Assembly: GCA_947626005.1 (NCBI GenBank)
Contig: CANQQM010000006.1
Coordinates: 1 to 44,610, forward strand
Direction: 5' to 3'
From: an uncultured Clostridia bacterium
GTDB lineage: Bacteria > Bacillota > Clostridia > Christensenellales > Borkfalkiaceae
DNA: 44,610 nt
The notes beneath the pieces are model-generated. The model ran no database searches. It was not told the origin of the DNA and worked only from the letters and a program-made list of their open reading frames with translations. Shown here piece after piece: positions 7,607 to 16,144 of the stretch (position 1 is its first letter; each line of letters starts with the position of its first letter). The position numbers and the translations under genes were made by a program.

Positions 7607-9430
7607 ATGTGCGGCATCGTCGGCTATATCGGACGCCGTCAGGCGGCGCCCATTCTGCTTGCGGGGCTTAAAAAACTCGAATACCGCGGCTACGATTCCG
7701 CAGGGGTCGCCGTCCGCGGCGAAGGGGGCATCCGCGTCGAAAAGACGGAGGGCCGTCTTGCCCGCCTCGTCGAAAAGACGGAGGGCGGCGCTTCTCTTTC
7801 GGGAACGGTCGGGATCGGCCACACCCGCTGGGCGACGCACGGCGCGCCGAGCGAAGAGAACGCCCATCCGCACCTGAGCGACGGGGAGAGGGTCACCGTC
7901 GTGCACAACGGCATCCTCGAAAATTTCCGCGAACTCAAACAAAAATTGACGGCGGAGGGGTACGTCTTTCATTCGGAGACGGACAGCGAAGTCATCGCCG
8001 ACCTCATCGACTACTACCTTAAAAAGAGCGGCGACCCCGTCACGGCGATCTGCCGCTTCATGCAGCGCGCCCGCGGTTCGTACGCCCTCGGGGTGCTCTT
8101 TTCCGATCGGCCCGACGAAGTGTTCGTCGCACGGAAGGATAGCCCCATGATCCTCGGCGTAGGCAAGGGGGAGATGTTTGTCGCCTCCGACGTTCCCGCC
8201 CTCCTCGGGGAGACGCGCACCGTCTACTATATCGACAACCTCGAAGCGGCCGTCATCCGCCGCGAGGGGGCGGTCTTTTACAACATCGACGGAAACGTCA
8301 TCGAAAAGCAGTCCGTCGAGGTCACGATGGACGCCTCGGCGGCCGAAAAGGACGGGTGGGAGCACTTCATGATCAAGGAAGTGCACGAACAGCCCCGCGC
8401 CGTCGCGGATACCCTCTCCCGCTACATGAAGGAGGGCCGCGCAGACTTCTCCGAGGCGGGCATCGGGGAGGAAGAATTTTCGGCGGAACGCATCGTCATC
8501 ACCGCATGCGGGTCGGCCTATCACGTCGGCGTCACCCTCCAGTACGTCATCGAGTCCCTTGCGCGCGTTCCCGTGCGGGTGGAGCTCGCCTCCGAAATGC
8601 GCTACCGCGACCTCGTGTACGGGGAAAATTGCCTCGTCATCGCGATCAGCCAGTCGGGGGAGACCGCCGACACCCTTGCCGCCCTCCGAGAGGCCAAAGC
8701 CCACGGGGTGCGCACGGTCGCCATCGTCAACGTGCAGGGTTCTTCCGTCTCCCGCGAGGCGGACAGGACGATCTTCACCGTCGCGGGGCCGGAGATCGCC
8801 GTCGCGACGACCAAGGCGTACAGCGCACAGCTTGCGGCGGGGTACCTCTTCGCCCTTGAGCTCGCAAGGCGGAAGGGGACGGTCTCGGAAGAGGCCTATG
8901 CGGGGTACATAAAAGAGCTCCTTTCCCTGCCCGAAAAAATCAAGAGGGTGCTCGAAAGAAAGGAGGCGATCGGATCGTTCGCGGCACGGCATCAGACGAT
9001 GCGCGACGTGTTCATGATCGGCCGCGGGGTGGACTATTCCGTCTGCCTCGAGGGAAGCCTCAAACTCAAGGAGATAAGCTACGTCCACACCGAGGCGTAT
9101 GCGGCGGGCGAACTCAAGCACGGGACGATCAGCCTCATCGAAGAGGGAACGGTCGTCGTCGGACTTCTTCTTCAGCCCCGTGTCCGCGAAAAGACGGCAA
9201 GCAACCTCGAGGAAGTGAGAAGCCGCGGGGCGCACGTCGTCGCAATGGTATTCGAGGGCGAAAAGGCGGAGGGCGCCGCGGAGGTCTGGGAGATCCCGAA
9301 AACGGAGGAGCTCTTTGCGGCGAGCGTCGCCGTCGTTCCCCTGCAGCTTCTCGCCTACTATGTGAGCCTGCAGAGGGGGCTCGACGTCGACAAACCGCGC
9401 AATCTTGCAAAGAGCGTTACCGTTGAATAA
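7607..9430 (+). CDS. glmS: Glutamine-fructose-6-phosphate aminotransferase (isomerizing)
   Basis: A 607-residue enzyme making glucosamine-6-phosphate from fructose-6-phosphate and glutamine. Residue 2 is the glutaminase nucleophile (MCGIVGYIG), the GHTRWATHG motif follows near residue 72, and two SIS isomerase domains occupy about 280-607 (TACGSAYHVG, ISQSGETADT, and the C-terminal DKPRNLAKSVTVE). Six bases separate it from glmM, whose 3' end carries its GGAGGAA ribosome binding site. Unlike many Gram-positive glmS genes it has no room for a glmS ribozyme leader, so control probably lies at the operon promoter. Confidence 0.98.
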   Translation: MCGIVGYIGRRQAAPILLAGLKKLEYRGYDSAGVAVRGEGGIRVEKTEGRLARLVEKTEGGASLSGTVGIGHTRWATHGAPSEENAHPHLSDGERVTVVHNGILENFRELKQKLTAEGYVFHSETDSEVIADLIDYYLKKSGDPVTAICRFMQRARGSYALGVLFSDRPDEVFVARKDSPMILGVGKGEMFVASDVPALLGETRTVYYIDNLEAAVIRREGAVFYNIDGNVIEKQSVEVTMDASAAEKDGWEHFMIKEVHEQPRAVADTLSRYMKEGRADFSEAGIGEEEFSAERIVITACGSAYHVGVTLQYVIESLARVPVRVELASEMRYRDLVYGENCLVIAISQSGETADTLAALREAKAHGVRTVAIVNVQGSSVSREADRTIFTVAGPEIAVATTKAYSAQLAAGYLFALELARRKGTVSEEAYAGYIKELLSLPEKIKRVLERKEAIGSFAARHQTMRDVFMIGRGVDYSVCLEGSLKLKEISYVHTEAYAAGELKHGTISLIEEGTVVVGLLLQPRVREKTASNLEEVRSRGAHVVAMVFEGEKAEGAAEVWEIPKTEELFAASVAVVPLQLLAYYVSLQRGLDVDKPRNLAKSVTVE

Positions 9431-9450
9431 GGCATTTCAAGGATAAAGCC

Positions 9451-11325
9451 ATGGAAAACAAGCAAAAGAACAACATCGCGATCACGAAAGCGACGAGAGT
9501 CAAACTCCGCACCATCCTGCTGTTTGCGGCGGGGGACTGCGTCTCTATTTTCCTCTCGATGATCATCGCGATGGCGACGACGAGCCGCACCATCACCTTC
9601 GACCTCAACTTCCTCTACTGGCTTCTCTTCAACCTCGCGGTCGTCTGCACGAGCTTCATCGTGTTCCGCGTCTATTTCATCATGACGAGAACGGCGGGGC
9701 TCTTCGATTCGCTCAAGCTCTATTTCTCCGTCATCGTCATCTGCATCTTAAACATCATCTTTGCGGTGTGCGTCCCGTCCGTCGTCAACGTCGGGACATG
9801 CCTTATCTACAGCATCTGCCTTGTCAACTTCCTCCTCCTCATCCGCTTTGCGCAGCGCATCTATTTCGTAATTAAATACATGCTGCACCGCAGTCTCGGC
9901 AACCGCGTCCGCGCGATGATCGTCGGCGCGGGGAGGGCGGGGGCGGACCTCGTCCGCGAGATCCAGACGTCGGACAAGATCAACTATACGGCCGTCTGCA
10001 TCGTTGACGACGACCCCGTCAAGACGGGGAGCAACATCGGCGACGTCAAGATCGCGGGAACGTCGGAGGACATTCCCTCCCTTGCCGAAAAGTACGGCGT
10101 AAAGGAGATCCTCATCGCCATTCCCTCCGCGCCCAAGAAGGAGATAAAGCGCATCTACGAGATTTGCCAGAAGACGGGGTGCGCCGTCAAGATCCTCCCC
10201 GGCGTCTATCAGTTCGTCAGCGGGGAAGCGACGGTCGCCGCCCTCCGCGAAGTGGAAATTTCCGACCTTCTCGGCAGAGAACAGGTCCGCGCCGACACCG
10301 ACGAGATCGCAGGGTACATCCGCGATCAGGTCGTGCTCGTGACGGGCGGCGGCGGGTCGATCGGCAGCGAGCTCTGCCGTCAGATCGCCGCGAGCAAGCC
10401 CAAAAAGCTCATCATTCTCGATATCTACGAGAACAACGCCTACGACATCGAGCAGGAGCTCCGCCGCCATCATCCCGACCTCGACCTTCTTGCCCTCATC
10501 GCAAGCGTGCGCGACGTCGGAAAGATGGAGGACGTGTTCCAAAAATACCGCCCCGACATCGTGTTCAACGCCGCGGCGCACAAGCATGTTCCCCTCATGG
10601 AGACAAGCCCCAACGAGGCGGTCAAGAACAACGTGTTCGGCACCCTCAACTGCGCCCGCCTCGCCGATAAATACGCCGCCAAGACCTTTGTGCAGATCTC
10701 GACGGACAAGGCGGTCAACCCGACCAACGTCATGGGTGCGACCAAGCGCATCTGCGAGATGATCGTGCAGACGATCGGCCGTCACAGTAAAAACACCAAC
10801 TTCGTCGCCGTGCGCTTCGGAAACGTGCTCGGCTCGAACGGGTCGGTCGTCCCGCTCTTCAAGCGGCAGATCGCGGAAGGGGGCCCCGTCACCGTGACCG
10901 ACCCCAACATCATCCGCTACTTTATGACCATTCCCGAGGCCGTCCTCCTCGTCCTGCAGGCGGGTGCGTACGCGAAGGGCGGGCAGATCTTCGTGCTCGA
11001 CATGGGCGACCCCGTCAGGATCTACGACCTCGCCGTCAACCTCATCCGCCTCTCGGGGCTCGAACCGGGGGTCGACATCGAAATCAAGTGCACGGGGCTG
11101 CGTCCCGGCGAAAAGCTGTACGAAGAGCGCCTCATGGACGAAGAGGGCTTGCAGACGACGGCGCACGGGCTCATCAGCGTCGCCCGTCCCATCCCGCTCG
11201 ACGAGGATTTCCTTCGGGAGATGCTCGATAAGCTGTACCGTGCGGCATACGAGGAGACGGGGGAGATGCGCAAGTACCTCTCCGAACTCGTGACGACCTA
11301 TCACTATACGGAGGAAGAAGCATGA
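9451..11325 (+). CDS. Membrane-bound UDP-GlcNAc 4,6-dehydratase (PglF/FlaA1/CapD family)
   Basis: A 624-residue protein of the long PglF type. Four N-terminal transmembrane helices (about 20-135) are followed by a CoA-binding-like Rossmann domain (MIVGAGRAGADLV near 155) and an NAD-dependent SDR dehydratase domain beginning at VTGGGGSIGSE near 296. The active-site block STDKAVNPTNVMGATKR (about 416-432) has the Thr-Asp, Met and Lys residues expected for inverting or retaining 4,6-dehydratases. It should convert UDP-GlcNAc to the UDP-4-keto-6-deoxy sugar. It overlaps the next gene by 4 bp (ATGA) and, with it and the PglC-like transferase, forms the first steps of the polymer. Confidence 0.9.
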   Translation: MENKQKNNIAITKATRVKLRTILLFAAGDCVSIFLSMIIAMATTSRTITFDLNFLYWLLFNLAVVCTSFIVFRVYFIMTRTAGLFDSLKLYFSVIVICILNIIFAVCVPSVVNVGTCLIYSICLVNFLLLIRFAQRIYFVIKYMLHRSLGNRVRAMIVGAGRAGADLVREIQTSDKINYTAVCIVDDDPVKTGSNIGDVKIAGTSEDIPSLAEKYGVKEILIAIPSAPKKEIKRIYEICQKTGCAVKILPGVYQFVSGEATVAALREVEISDLLGREQVRADTDEIAGYIRDQVVLVTGGGGSIGSELCRQIAASKPKKLIILDIYENNAYDIEQELRRHHPDLDLLALIASVRDVGKMEDVFQKYRPDIVFNAAAHKHVPLMETSPNEAVKNNVFGTLNCARLADKYAAKTFVQISTDKAVNPTNVMGATKRICEMIVQTIGRHSKNTNFVAVRFGNVLGSNGSVVPLFKRQIAEGGPVTVTDPNIIRYFMTIPEAVLLVLQAGAYAKGGQIFVLDMGDPVRIYDLAVNLIRLSGLEPGVDIEIKCTGLRPGEKLYEERLMDEEGLQTTAHGLISVARPIPLDEDFLREMLDKLYRAAYEETGEMRKYLSELVTTYHYTEEEA

Positions 11326-12521
11326 AGATCGCGTTTTCCCCGCCCGATGTGGGCGAGGCGGAGATTGCGGAAGTCGCCGAGGCCTTGAAGTCGGGCTGGA
11401 TCACGACGGGTCCGCGAACCAAGGAACTCGAAAGGGAAGTCGCCGCGCTCTGCGGCGCCGAACGGGCGGTCTGCCTCAATTCCCAGACGGCATGCGCCGA
11501 AATGGCGCTTCGGCTCCTCGGGATCGGCGAAGGGGACGAGGTCATCACCTCCGCCTATACCTACACGGCGTCGGCGTCCGTCGTCTGCCATGTGGGGGCG
11601 AAACTCATCCTCATCGACACGCAGAAGGACCGCCTCGAAATGGACTACACGGCGCTCGAGAATGCGATCACCGAGCGCACCAAGGCAATTATCCCCGTCG
11701 ACCTTGCGGGGATCCCCTGCGACTACGAAAAGATCTTCGCGATCGTCGAGAGGAAGCGTGCGCTCTTCCGCCCCGCAAGCGACTTGCAGCGGGCGATCGG
11801 CCGCATCGCCGTCCTTGCCGACACCGCCCACGCCCTCGGCGCGACGTGGCACGGGCGGAAGGTGGGGAGCATTGCCGACTTTTCCGCCTTTTCCTTCCAC
11901 GCCGTCAAGAACTTCACGACGGCGGAGGGGGGAGCGCTCACATGGCGCAAGATCGAAGGGGTGGACGACGAGGAACTCTACCACACCCTCCAGCTCCTCT
12001 CCCTCCACGGACAGTCCAAAGACGCCCTCGCCAAGACCCGTCTCGGCGCATGGGAATACGACATCGTCGGCACATGGTATAAGTGCAACATGACGGACAT
12101 CGCCGCCGCCGTCGGCCTCGCACAGATGAAGCGCTATCCCGCCATGCTTGTGCGGAGGCGGGAACTCATCGCCCGCTACGACGCCGCCTTCCTCCCGCTC
12201 GGGATCGGCGTCCTTCCCCACTATACGGAGGACTATTCCTCCTCGGGGCACCTCTACCTCACCCGCATCCCGGGGATCTCCCCCGAGACGCGGAACGACG
12301 TCATCCTCAAAATGGCGGAGCGGGGGATCGCCTGCAACGTGCATTACAAGCCCCTTCCCATGCACACGGCGTATAAAAACTTGGGGTTTGAGATCAAAAA
12401 TTATCCGAACGCGTACGACTTCTTCGCAAATGAAGTGACCCTGCCCCTCCACACCTGCCTTACGGATGAAGAGGCGGAGTACATCATCGCAAACTATTCG
12501 GAGATCGTCAAGTGCTTGTAA
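11322..12521 (+). CDS. DegT/DnrJ/EryC1 sugar aminotransferase (PglE-like)
   Basis: A 399-residue PLP-dependent aminotransferase. The Schiff-base lysine is Lys196 in FSFHAVKNFTTAEGG; the aspartate binding the pyridine ring is in ADTAHALGA near 168; SQTACAEMALRLLG near 55 binds the cofactor phosphate. Family knowledge predicts transfer of an amino group from glutamate to the 4-keto sugar made by the preceding dehydratase, giving a UDP-4-amino-4,6-dideoxy-GlcNAc. It overlaps the dehydratase gene by 4 bp and the next gene by 10 bp. An insertion near 135-165 relative to shorter homologues is visible. No PglD-type N-acetyltransferase follows. Confidence 0.9.
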   Translation: MKIAFSPPDVGEAEIAEVAEALKSGWITTGPRTKELEREVAALCGAERAVCLNSQTACAEMALRLLGIGEGDEVITSAYTYTASASVVCHVGAKLILIDTQKDRLEMDYTALENAITERTKAIIPVDLAGIPCDYEKIFAIVERKRALFRPASDLQRAIGRIAVLADTAHALGATWHGRKVGSIADFSAFSFHAVKNFTTAEGGALTWRKIEGVDDEELYHTLQLLSLHGQSKDALAKTRLGAWEYDIVGTWYKCNMTDIAAAVGLAQMKRYPAMLVRRRELIARYDAAFLPLGIGVLPHYTEDYSSSGHLYLTRIPGISPETRNDVILKMAERGIACNVHYKPLPMHTAYKNLGFEIKNYPNAYDFFANEVTLPLHTCLTDEEAEYIIANYSEIVKCL

Positions 12522-13201
12522 AAAAGTGGGAAAAACTTCCCGAAGCGATGCGGTGCGACGCCGTCTTTCCCTATTGGAAGGCGCTTCGGAAAAAGAATTT
12601 TTCGCTCTTCTTCAAACGGGGGTTCGATATCGTCGTCTCCTTTTTGATGCTTCTCCTCCTTTCCCCCCTCTTTCTCGTGCTTGCGGTCGCGATCAAGATC
12701 GACTCGAAGGGCCCCGTCTTTTTCCGTCAGACCCGCGTCACGCAGTACGGAAAGGAGTTCCGCATCTTCAAATTCCGCACCATGGTGCGGAATGCGGAGG
12801 CGATCGGCGCACAGGTCACTTCGAAAGGGGACTCCCGCGTCACACGGGTGGGGAAGTTTATCCGCAAGTGCCGCCTCGACGAAGTTTCTCAGCTCATCGA
12901 CGTGTTCCGCGGCACCATGAGCTTTGTCGGCACCCGTCCCGAAGTTCCCAAGTATGTGGCGCGTTACACCGATGAAATGATGGCGACCCTCCTCCTTCCC
13001 GCGGGGGTGACGAGCACGGCGAGCATTCGCTTCAAGGACGAGGACGCCCTCCTCGAAGGGGCGGAGAACATCGACGACGCCTATGTGGAGAAGGTTTTGC
13101 CCGAGAAGATGAAGTACAACCTTCGCTCCCTCGAAAAATGCGGCTTCTTCCGCGACATCGGCGTGATGTTCCAAACCGTCTTTGCGGTCCTCAAGAGGTA
13201 A
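12512..13201 (+). CDS. Undecaprenyl-phosphate sugar-1-phosphate transferase (PglC/WcaJ-C family)
   Basis: A 229-residue monotopic phosphoglycosyl transferase. It has an amphipathic N-terminus, one membrane re-entrant helix (about 33-58, FDIVVSFLMLLLLSPLFLVLA), the RIFKFRTM motif near 90, the catalytic Asp-Glu pair in RLDEVSQL near 126, and FVGTRPEVP near 146. It should start polymer assembly by moving the amino sugar-1-phosphate onto undecaprenyl phosphate on the cytoplasmic face. The short, single-domain form matches PglC and not the large WbaP. The GTG start overlaps the aminotransferase gene by 10 bp, implying translational coupling. Confidence 0.9.
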   Translation: MLVKKWEKLPEAMRCDAVFPYWKALRKKNFSLFFKRGFDIVVSFLMLLLLSPLFLVLAVAIKIDSKGPVFFRQTRVTQYGKEFRIFKFRTMVRNAEAIGAQVTSKGDSRVTRVGKFIRKCRLDEVSQLIDVFRGTMSFVGTRPEVPKYVARYTDEMMATLLLPAGVTSTASIRFKDEDALLEGAENIDDAYVEKVLPEKMKYNLRSLEKCGFFRDIGVMFQTVFAVLKR

Positions 13202-13203
13202 GT

Positions 13204-14064
13204 ATGGAAAAATTTGCAAAGTTTTCGGTGCTCCTCTCCGTCTATTTCAAGGAGAACCCCGAATTTTTTGATCGGGCGCTCGAAAGTCTTGTTCTGCAGA
13301 CCGTCCCCGCGGACGAGTGGGTCATCGTCAAGGACGGCCCCATTCCCGACGGGCTGCAGGCGGTCATCGAGAAGTATAAGAAGCAGGGGATATGTATCAA
13401 GGAGGTCCCGCTGCCCGAAAACCGAGGGCTCGGGCTTGCTCTTGCGGCGGGGGTGCCCGAATGCAGCTACGAGCTCATCGCCCGCATGGATAGCGACGAT
13501 ATCGCCGTCCCCGAACGGTTTTCCCTGCAGCTTGCGGCGTTCGAAAAGAACCCCGCCCTCGATCTATGCGGCGGGCAGATCGAGGAATTCGAAACGTCGC
13601 CCGAAGAGATCGTGGGCGAGCGGCGCGTTCCGCTTTCGCAGGAAGAGATCGAACGGTATCAAAAGACGCGGAGCGCCTTCAACCATGTTACCGTCATGTT
13701 CAAAAAGAGCAAAGTGCTCGAAGCGGGGAATTATAAGGATTGCCCGCTCATGGAGGACGATATGCTTTGGGTGGACATGCTCCTCCACGGCGCCGTGTGC
13801 ATGAACCTCGACGAAAATCTGTGCTTCGTGCGCACCAACCGCACGATGATCGCCCGCCGCGGCGGGAGAAAGTATTACAAGAAATACAAAAGCGCCCGAA
13901 AGATGATCTTAGAGACGGGCTTTATCACCAAACGGGAATACAGAAAGACAAACCGCATTCAGCTGCTTGTCTGCCTCATGCCCGCTTGGCTCCGCAAATT
14001 TGTGTTCTTCAAACTGCTGCATAAAAAATCAAGCTGCGTGAGCAGGGGGGGGGCGCACTATTAG
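13204..14064 (+). CDS. Family 2 glycosyltransferase (with G9 tract near its end)
   Basis: A 286-residue GT-A glycosyltransferase. The N-terminus VLLSVYFKENPEFFDRALES, the nucleotide-binding ELIARMDSDDIA (DXD-type, near 95) and the later NHVTVMFKKS and LMEDDMLWVDML block are typical of GT2 enzymes in surface polysaccharide loci. The ATG at 13204 follows AGAGGTAAGT; the frame opens earlier but inside the previous gene. The last codons read through nine consecutive G (14045-14053) and then stop at TAG. One extra G would extend the protein by about 17 residues to a TGA overlapping the next ATG. Sugar specificity cannot be told from sequence. Confidence 0.85.
   Translation: MEKFAKFSVLLSVYFKENPEFFDRALESLVLQTVPADEWVIVKDGPIPDGLQAVIEKYKKQGICIKEVPLPENRGLGLALAAGVPECSYELIARMDSDDIAVPERFSLQLAAFEKNPALDLCGGQIEEFETSPEEIVGERRVPLSQEEIERYQKTRSAFNHVTVMFKKSKVLEAGNYKDCPLMEDDMLWVDMLLHGAVCMNLDENLCFVRTNRTMIARRGGRKYYKKYKSARKMILETGFITKREYRKTNRIQLLVCLMPAWLRKFVFFKLLHKKSSCVSRGGAHY
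14045..14053 (+). repeat. G9 homopolymer at the 3' end of a glycosyltransferase gene
   Basis: Nine consecutive G inside the last codons. With nine G the stop is TAG 14062-14064. With ten the frame continues to TGA 14106-14108, which overlaps the next start codon (TGATG). With eight it stops at 14069. The tract is a candidate slipped-strand site, or a sequencing/assembly length error. Confidence 0.7.
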
Positions 14065-14107
14065 GTAGCGCGACCGCGCTTCTCTTCCCGCGCGTCGGGG
14101 TGTGCTG

Positions 14108-14932
14108 ATGGAAGGCCTTGTTTCGATCATCATGCCCAATTACAACGGGGAGAGATTCCTCGAAGAGACGATTGAATCCGTCCTTGCGCAGACGTATCCC
14201 GACTGGGAGCTCCTCATCACCGACGACTGCTCGACGGACGGCTCCGTCGCACTCATTCGGCGCTTTGCGGGAAAGGACAGCCGCATCCGCCTCTTCGTGC
14301 AGGAGAAAAACGGCGGGGCGGCGGAGGCGCGAAACCGTTCCCTCCGCGAGGCGAAGGGCAAGTGGATCGCCTTCCTCGACAGCGACGATCTGTGGCTCCC
14401 CGAAAAGCTCGAGAGGCAGATTTCCTTCATGGAGGAAGGGGGATACCTCTTCAGCTATACGAGGTATGAACATGTGGACGAGGAGACCCGCCCGACGGGG
14501 GTGACCGTCGTCGGGCCCCGCACCATCGGCAAGCGCAAGATGTTCCGCTATTGCTATCCGGGGTGCCTCACTGTCATGTACGACGCCGCGACGGTGGGCG
14601 TCTTGCAGATCGATCCGCGCATCGGCAACGGGGAAAACGACTACGCCTTGTGGCTCAAGGCGGTCAAGAAAACGAAGTGCTACTACCTCGACGAATGCCT
14701 TGCGCGCTACCGTGTGCGCAAAGTTTCCCTCTCCCACGGGAAGAAGATGCGCCTCATCAAAAATCATTACTATCTCCTTCGTTACAGCGAAGGGCGGGGC
14801 AGGGTCGTTTCTTTTTATTACATGATGATCCACCTCTTCTACGGCACCTTGAAAAAACTCTTCTATGTGAAGAGGAAGCGCCCCGACGGCGAAAATCAAA
14901 AGGAAAGCGAAGGGGAAGTTCCGCCGAAATAA
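14108..14932 (+). CDS. Family 2 glycosyltransferase
   Basis: A 274-residue GT-A enzyme: VSIIMPNYNGERFLEETIESVLAQTY at the N-terminus, TDDCSTDGS near 38, and the DXD-like AFLDSDDLW near 93, followed by KLERQISFM. The C-terminal third (RKVSLSHGKKMRLIKNHYYLLRY) matches enterobacterial-type GT2 proteins of O-antigen and capsule loci. ATG 14108 is preferred; an in-frame GTG at 14102 is possible. The gap from the preceding stop is 43 bp, unusually long for this operon and explained if the upstream G tract were one base longer. Confidence 0.85.
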   Translation: MEGLVSIIMPNYNGERFLEETIESVLAQTYPDWELLITDDCSTDGSVALIRRFAGKDSRIRLFVQEKNGGAAEARNRSLREAKGKWIAFLDSDDLWLPEKLERQISFMEEGGYLFSYTRYEHVDEETRPTGVTVVGPRTIGKRKMFRYCYPGCLTVMYDAATVGVLQIDPRIGNGENDYALWLKAVKKTKCYYLDECLARYRVRKVSLSHGKKMRLIKNHYYLLRYSEGRGRVVSFYYMMIHLFYGTLKKLFYVKRKRPDGENQKESEGEVPPK

Positions 14933-14944
14933 GTAAGGGACGGT

Positions 14945-16144
14945 ATGCAATATTCCATCAAGAGGGCATTTAACTTCATCAAGTGGCGGGATGTAGGGCA
15001 TCTTTTTCTTGCCGCCTTTATCTTGCCGTGGGCGCTCCTTGCAAAGCTCTTTGTAAGGAAGTTTTGGCTTGTTTGCGAAGAAAGGAACGAGGCGCGCGAC
15101 AACGGCTATTGGTTTTACCGCTGGGTGCGGGAGAACCGTCCGAAGCAGAAGATCGCCTATGCGATCAACAAAAAATCGCCCGACTACGCCAAGGTCAAAG
15201 ACTTGGGAAAGACGGTGCGCTACGGCTCCCTCTCCCATTGGTTCTGGTACATCGTCGCGGACAGGAACATCAGCTCGCAGAAGGGCGGAAAGCCCAACGC
15301 CGCCGTGTGCTACCTCTTCGAAGTCGTCTTGAAGATGAGAAGAAAAAACCGTGTCTTTTTGCAACATGGGGTCATTATCAATCGTTTGGATTGGCTGAAT
15401 TATTCCAACACGCACATGCGTCTTTTTGTCACTTCGGCGGCGGCGGAGCAAGAGTTTATCGCAAATACATTCGGCTATCCCAAAGGATATGTGCAGATGT
15501 TGGGACTTTCCCGTTTCGACGCTCTTCACGACGCCGAGCGGGAGGAGGGCCTTCTCCTCGTCATGCCGACGTGGCGCAATTGGCTCGGCCGCGAGAGCCG
15601 CGAAAACAGAGGTCTCGAATTTTCCGAGACCGAATATTTTAAGGTGTGGAACGGGTTTTTGCACAGCGAAAAGCTCCGCTCTCTCCTCGAAAGCTACGGA
15701 AAGAAGCTGCTCTTTTATCCCCACAGGAACATGCAGAAGTTCCTCGGCTACTTTACCTCCGACGATCCCCGCATCGAGATCGCCGATTGGAGGAAGTACG
15801 ACATACAGGACGTTCTGAAGCGCGCATCCCTCCTTATCACCGACTATTCGAGCGTCTTTTTCGACTTCTCCTACATGCGGAAGCCCGTGCTCTTCTACCA
15901 ATTCGACGAAAAGGAGTTCCGCGAAAAGCAATACGCGGAGGGGTATTTCGACTATCATAATACCGTCCTCGGGAAGTGGACGGAAAGCGAAGAGGGGCTG
16001 TGCGCCCTCCTCGAGGAAGCGCTTGCGGCGGGGATGCCCCTCCTTCCCGAAGAGACCGTGCGTACCTTCTTCCCGCTGTGGGATACCCAAAACCGTGCAC
16101 GAACATATGAAGCGATTTGTGCTTTGAAACGGAGGGAAAAGTGA
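14945..16144 (+). CDS. CDP-glycerol:poly(glycerophosphate) glycerophosphotransferase-like (TagB/TagF family)
   Basis: A 399-residue protein with the Glyphos_transf fold: FLQHGVIINRLDW near 140, FVTSAAAEQEFI near 160, MLGLSRFDALHD near 186, and the donor-binding LLITDYSSVFFDFSYMRKPVLFY near 298. Family members transfer glycerol- or ribitol-phosphate from CDP-alditols onto membrane-linked acceptors, as in wall teichoic acid. This suggests the polymer has phosphodiester-linked glycerol or a related alditol. An amphipathic N-terminus may bind the membrane. Base composition becomes more AT-rich around 15340-15510 than in flanking codons. No CDP-glycerol synthase is in the window. Confidence 0.85.
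   Translation: MQYSIKRAFNFIKWRDVGHLFLAAFILPWALLAKLFVRKFWLVCEERNEARDNGYWFYRWVRENRPKQKIAYAINKKSPDYAKVKDLGKTVRYGSLSHWFWYIVADRNISSQKGGKPNAAVCYLFEVVLKMRRKNRVFLQHGVIINRLDWLNYSNTHMRLFVTSAAAEQEFIANTFGYPKGYVQMLGLSRFDALHDAEREEGLLLVMPTWRNWLGRESRENRGLEFSETEYFKVWNGFLHSEKLRSLLESYGKKLLFYPHRNMQKFLGYFTSDDPRIEIADWRKYDIQDVLKRASLLITDYSSVFFDFSYMRKPVLFYQFDEKEFREKQYAEGYFDYHNTVLGKWTESEEGLCALLEEALAAGMPLLPEETVRTFFPLWDTQNRARTYEAICALKRREK

Noticed and set aside
6176-9235. A 1019-codon open frame on the minus strand opposite glmM and glmS
   Set aside because: It is antisense to two unmistakable enzymes; GC-rich codons leave few stops on the opposite strand. Its translation is low-complexity, rich in Arg, Asp and Val, with no family motif.
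14067-14080. A terminator hairpin between the two GT2 genes (AGCGCG/CGCGCT)
   Set aside because: Its loop would be two bases, no T-run follows, and a stop here would break an otherwise continuous operon.
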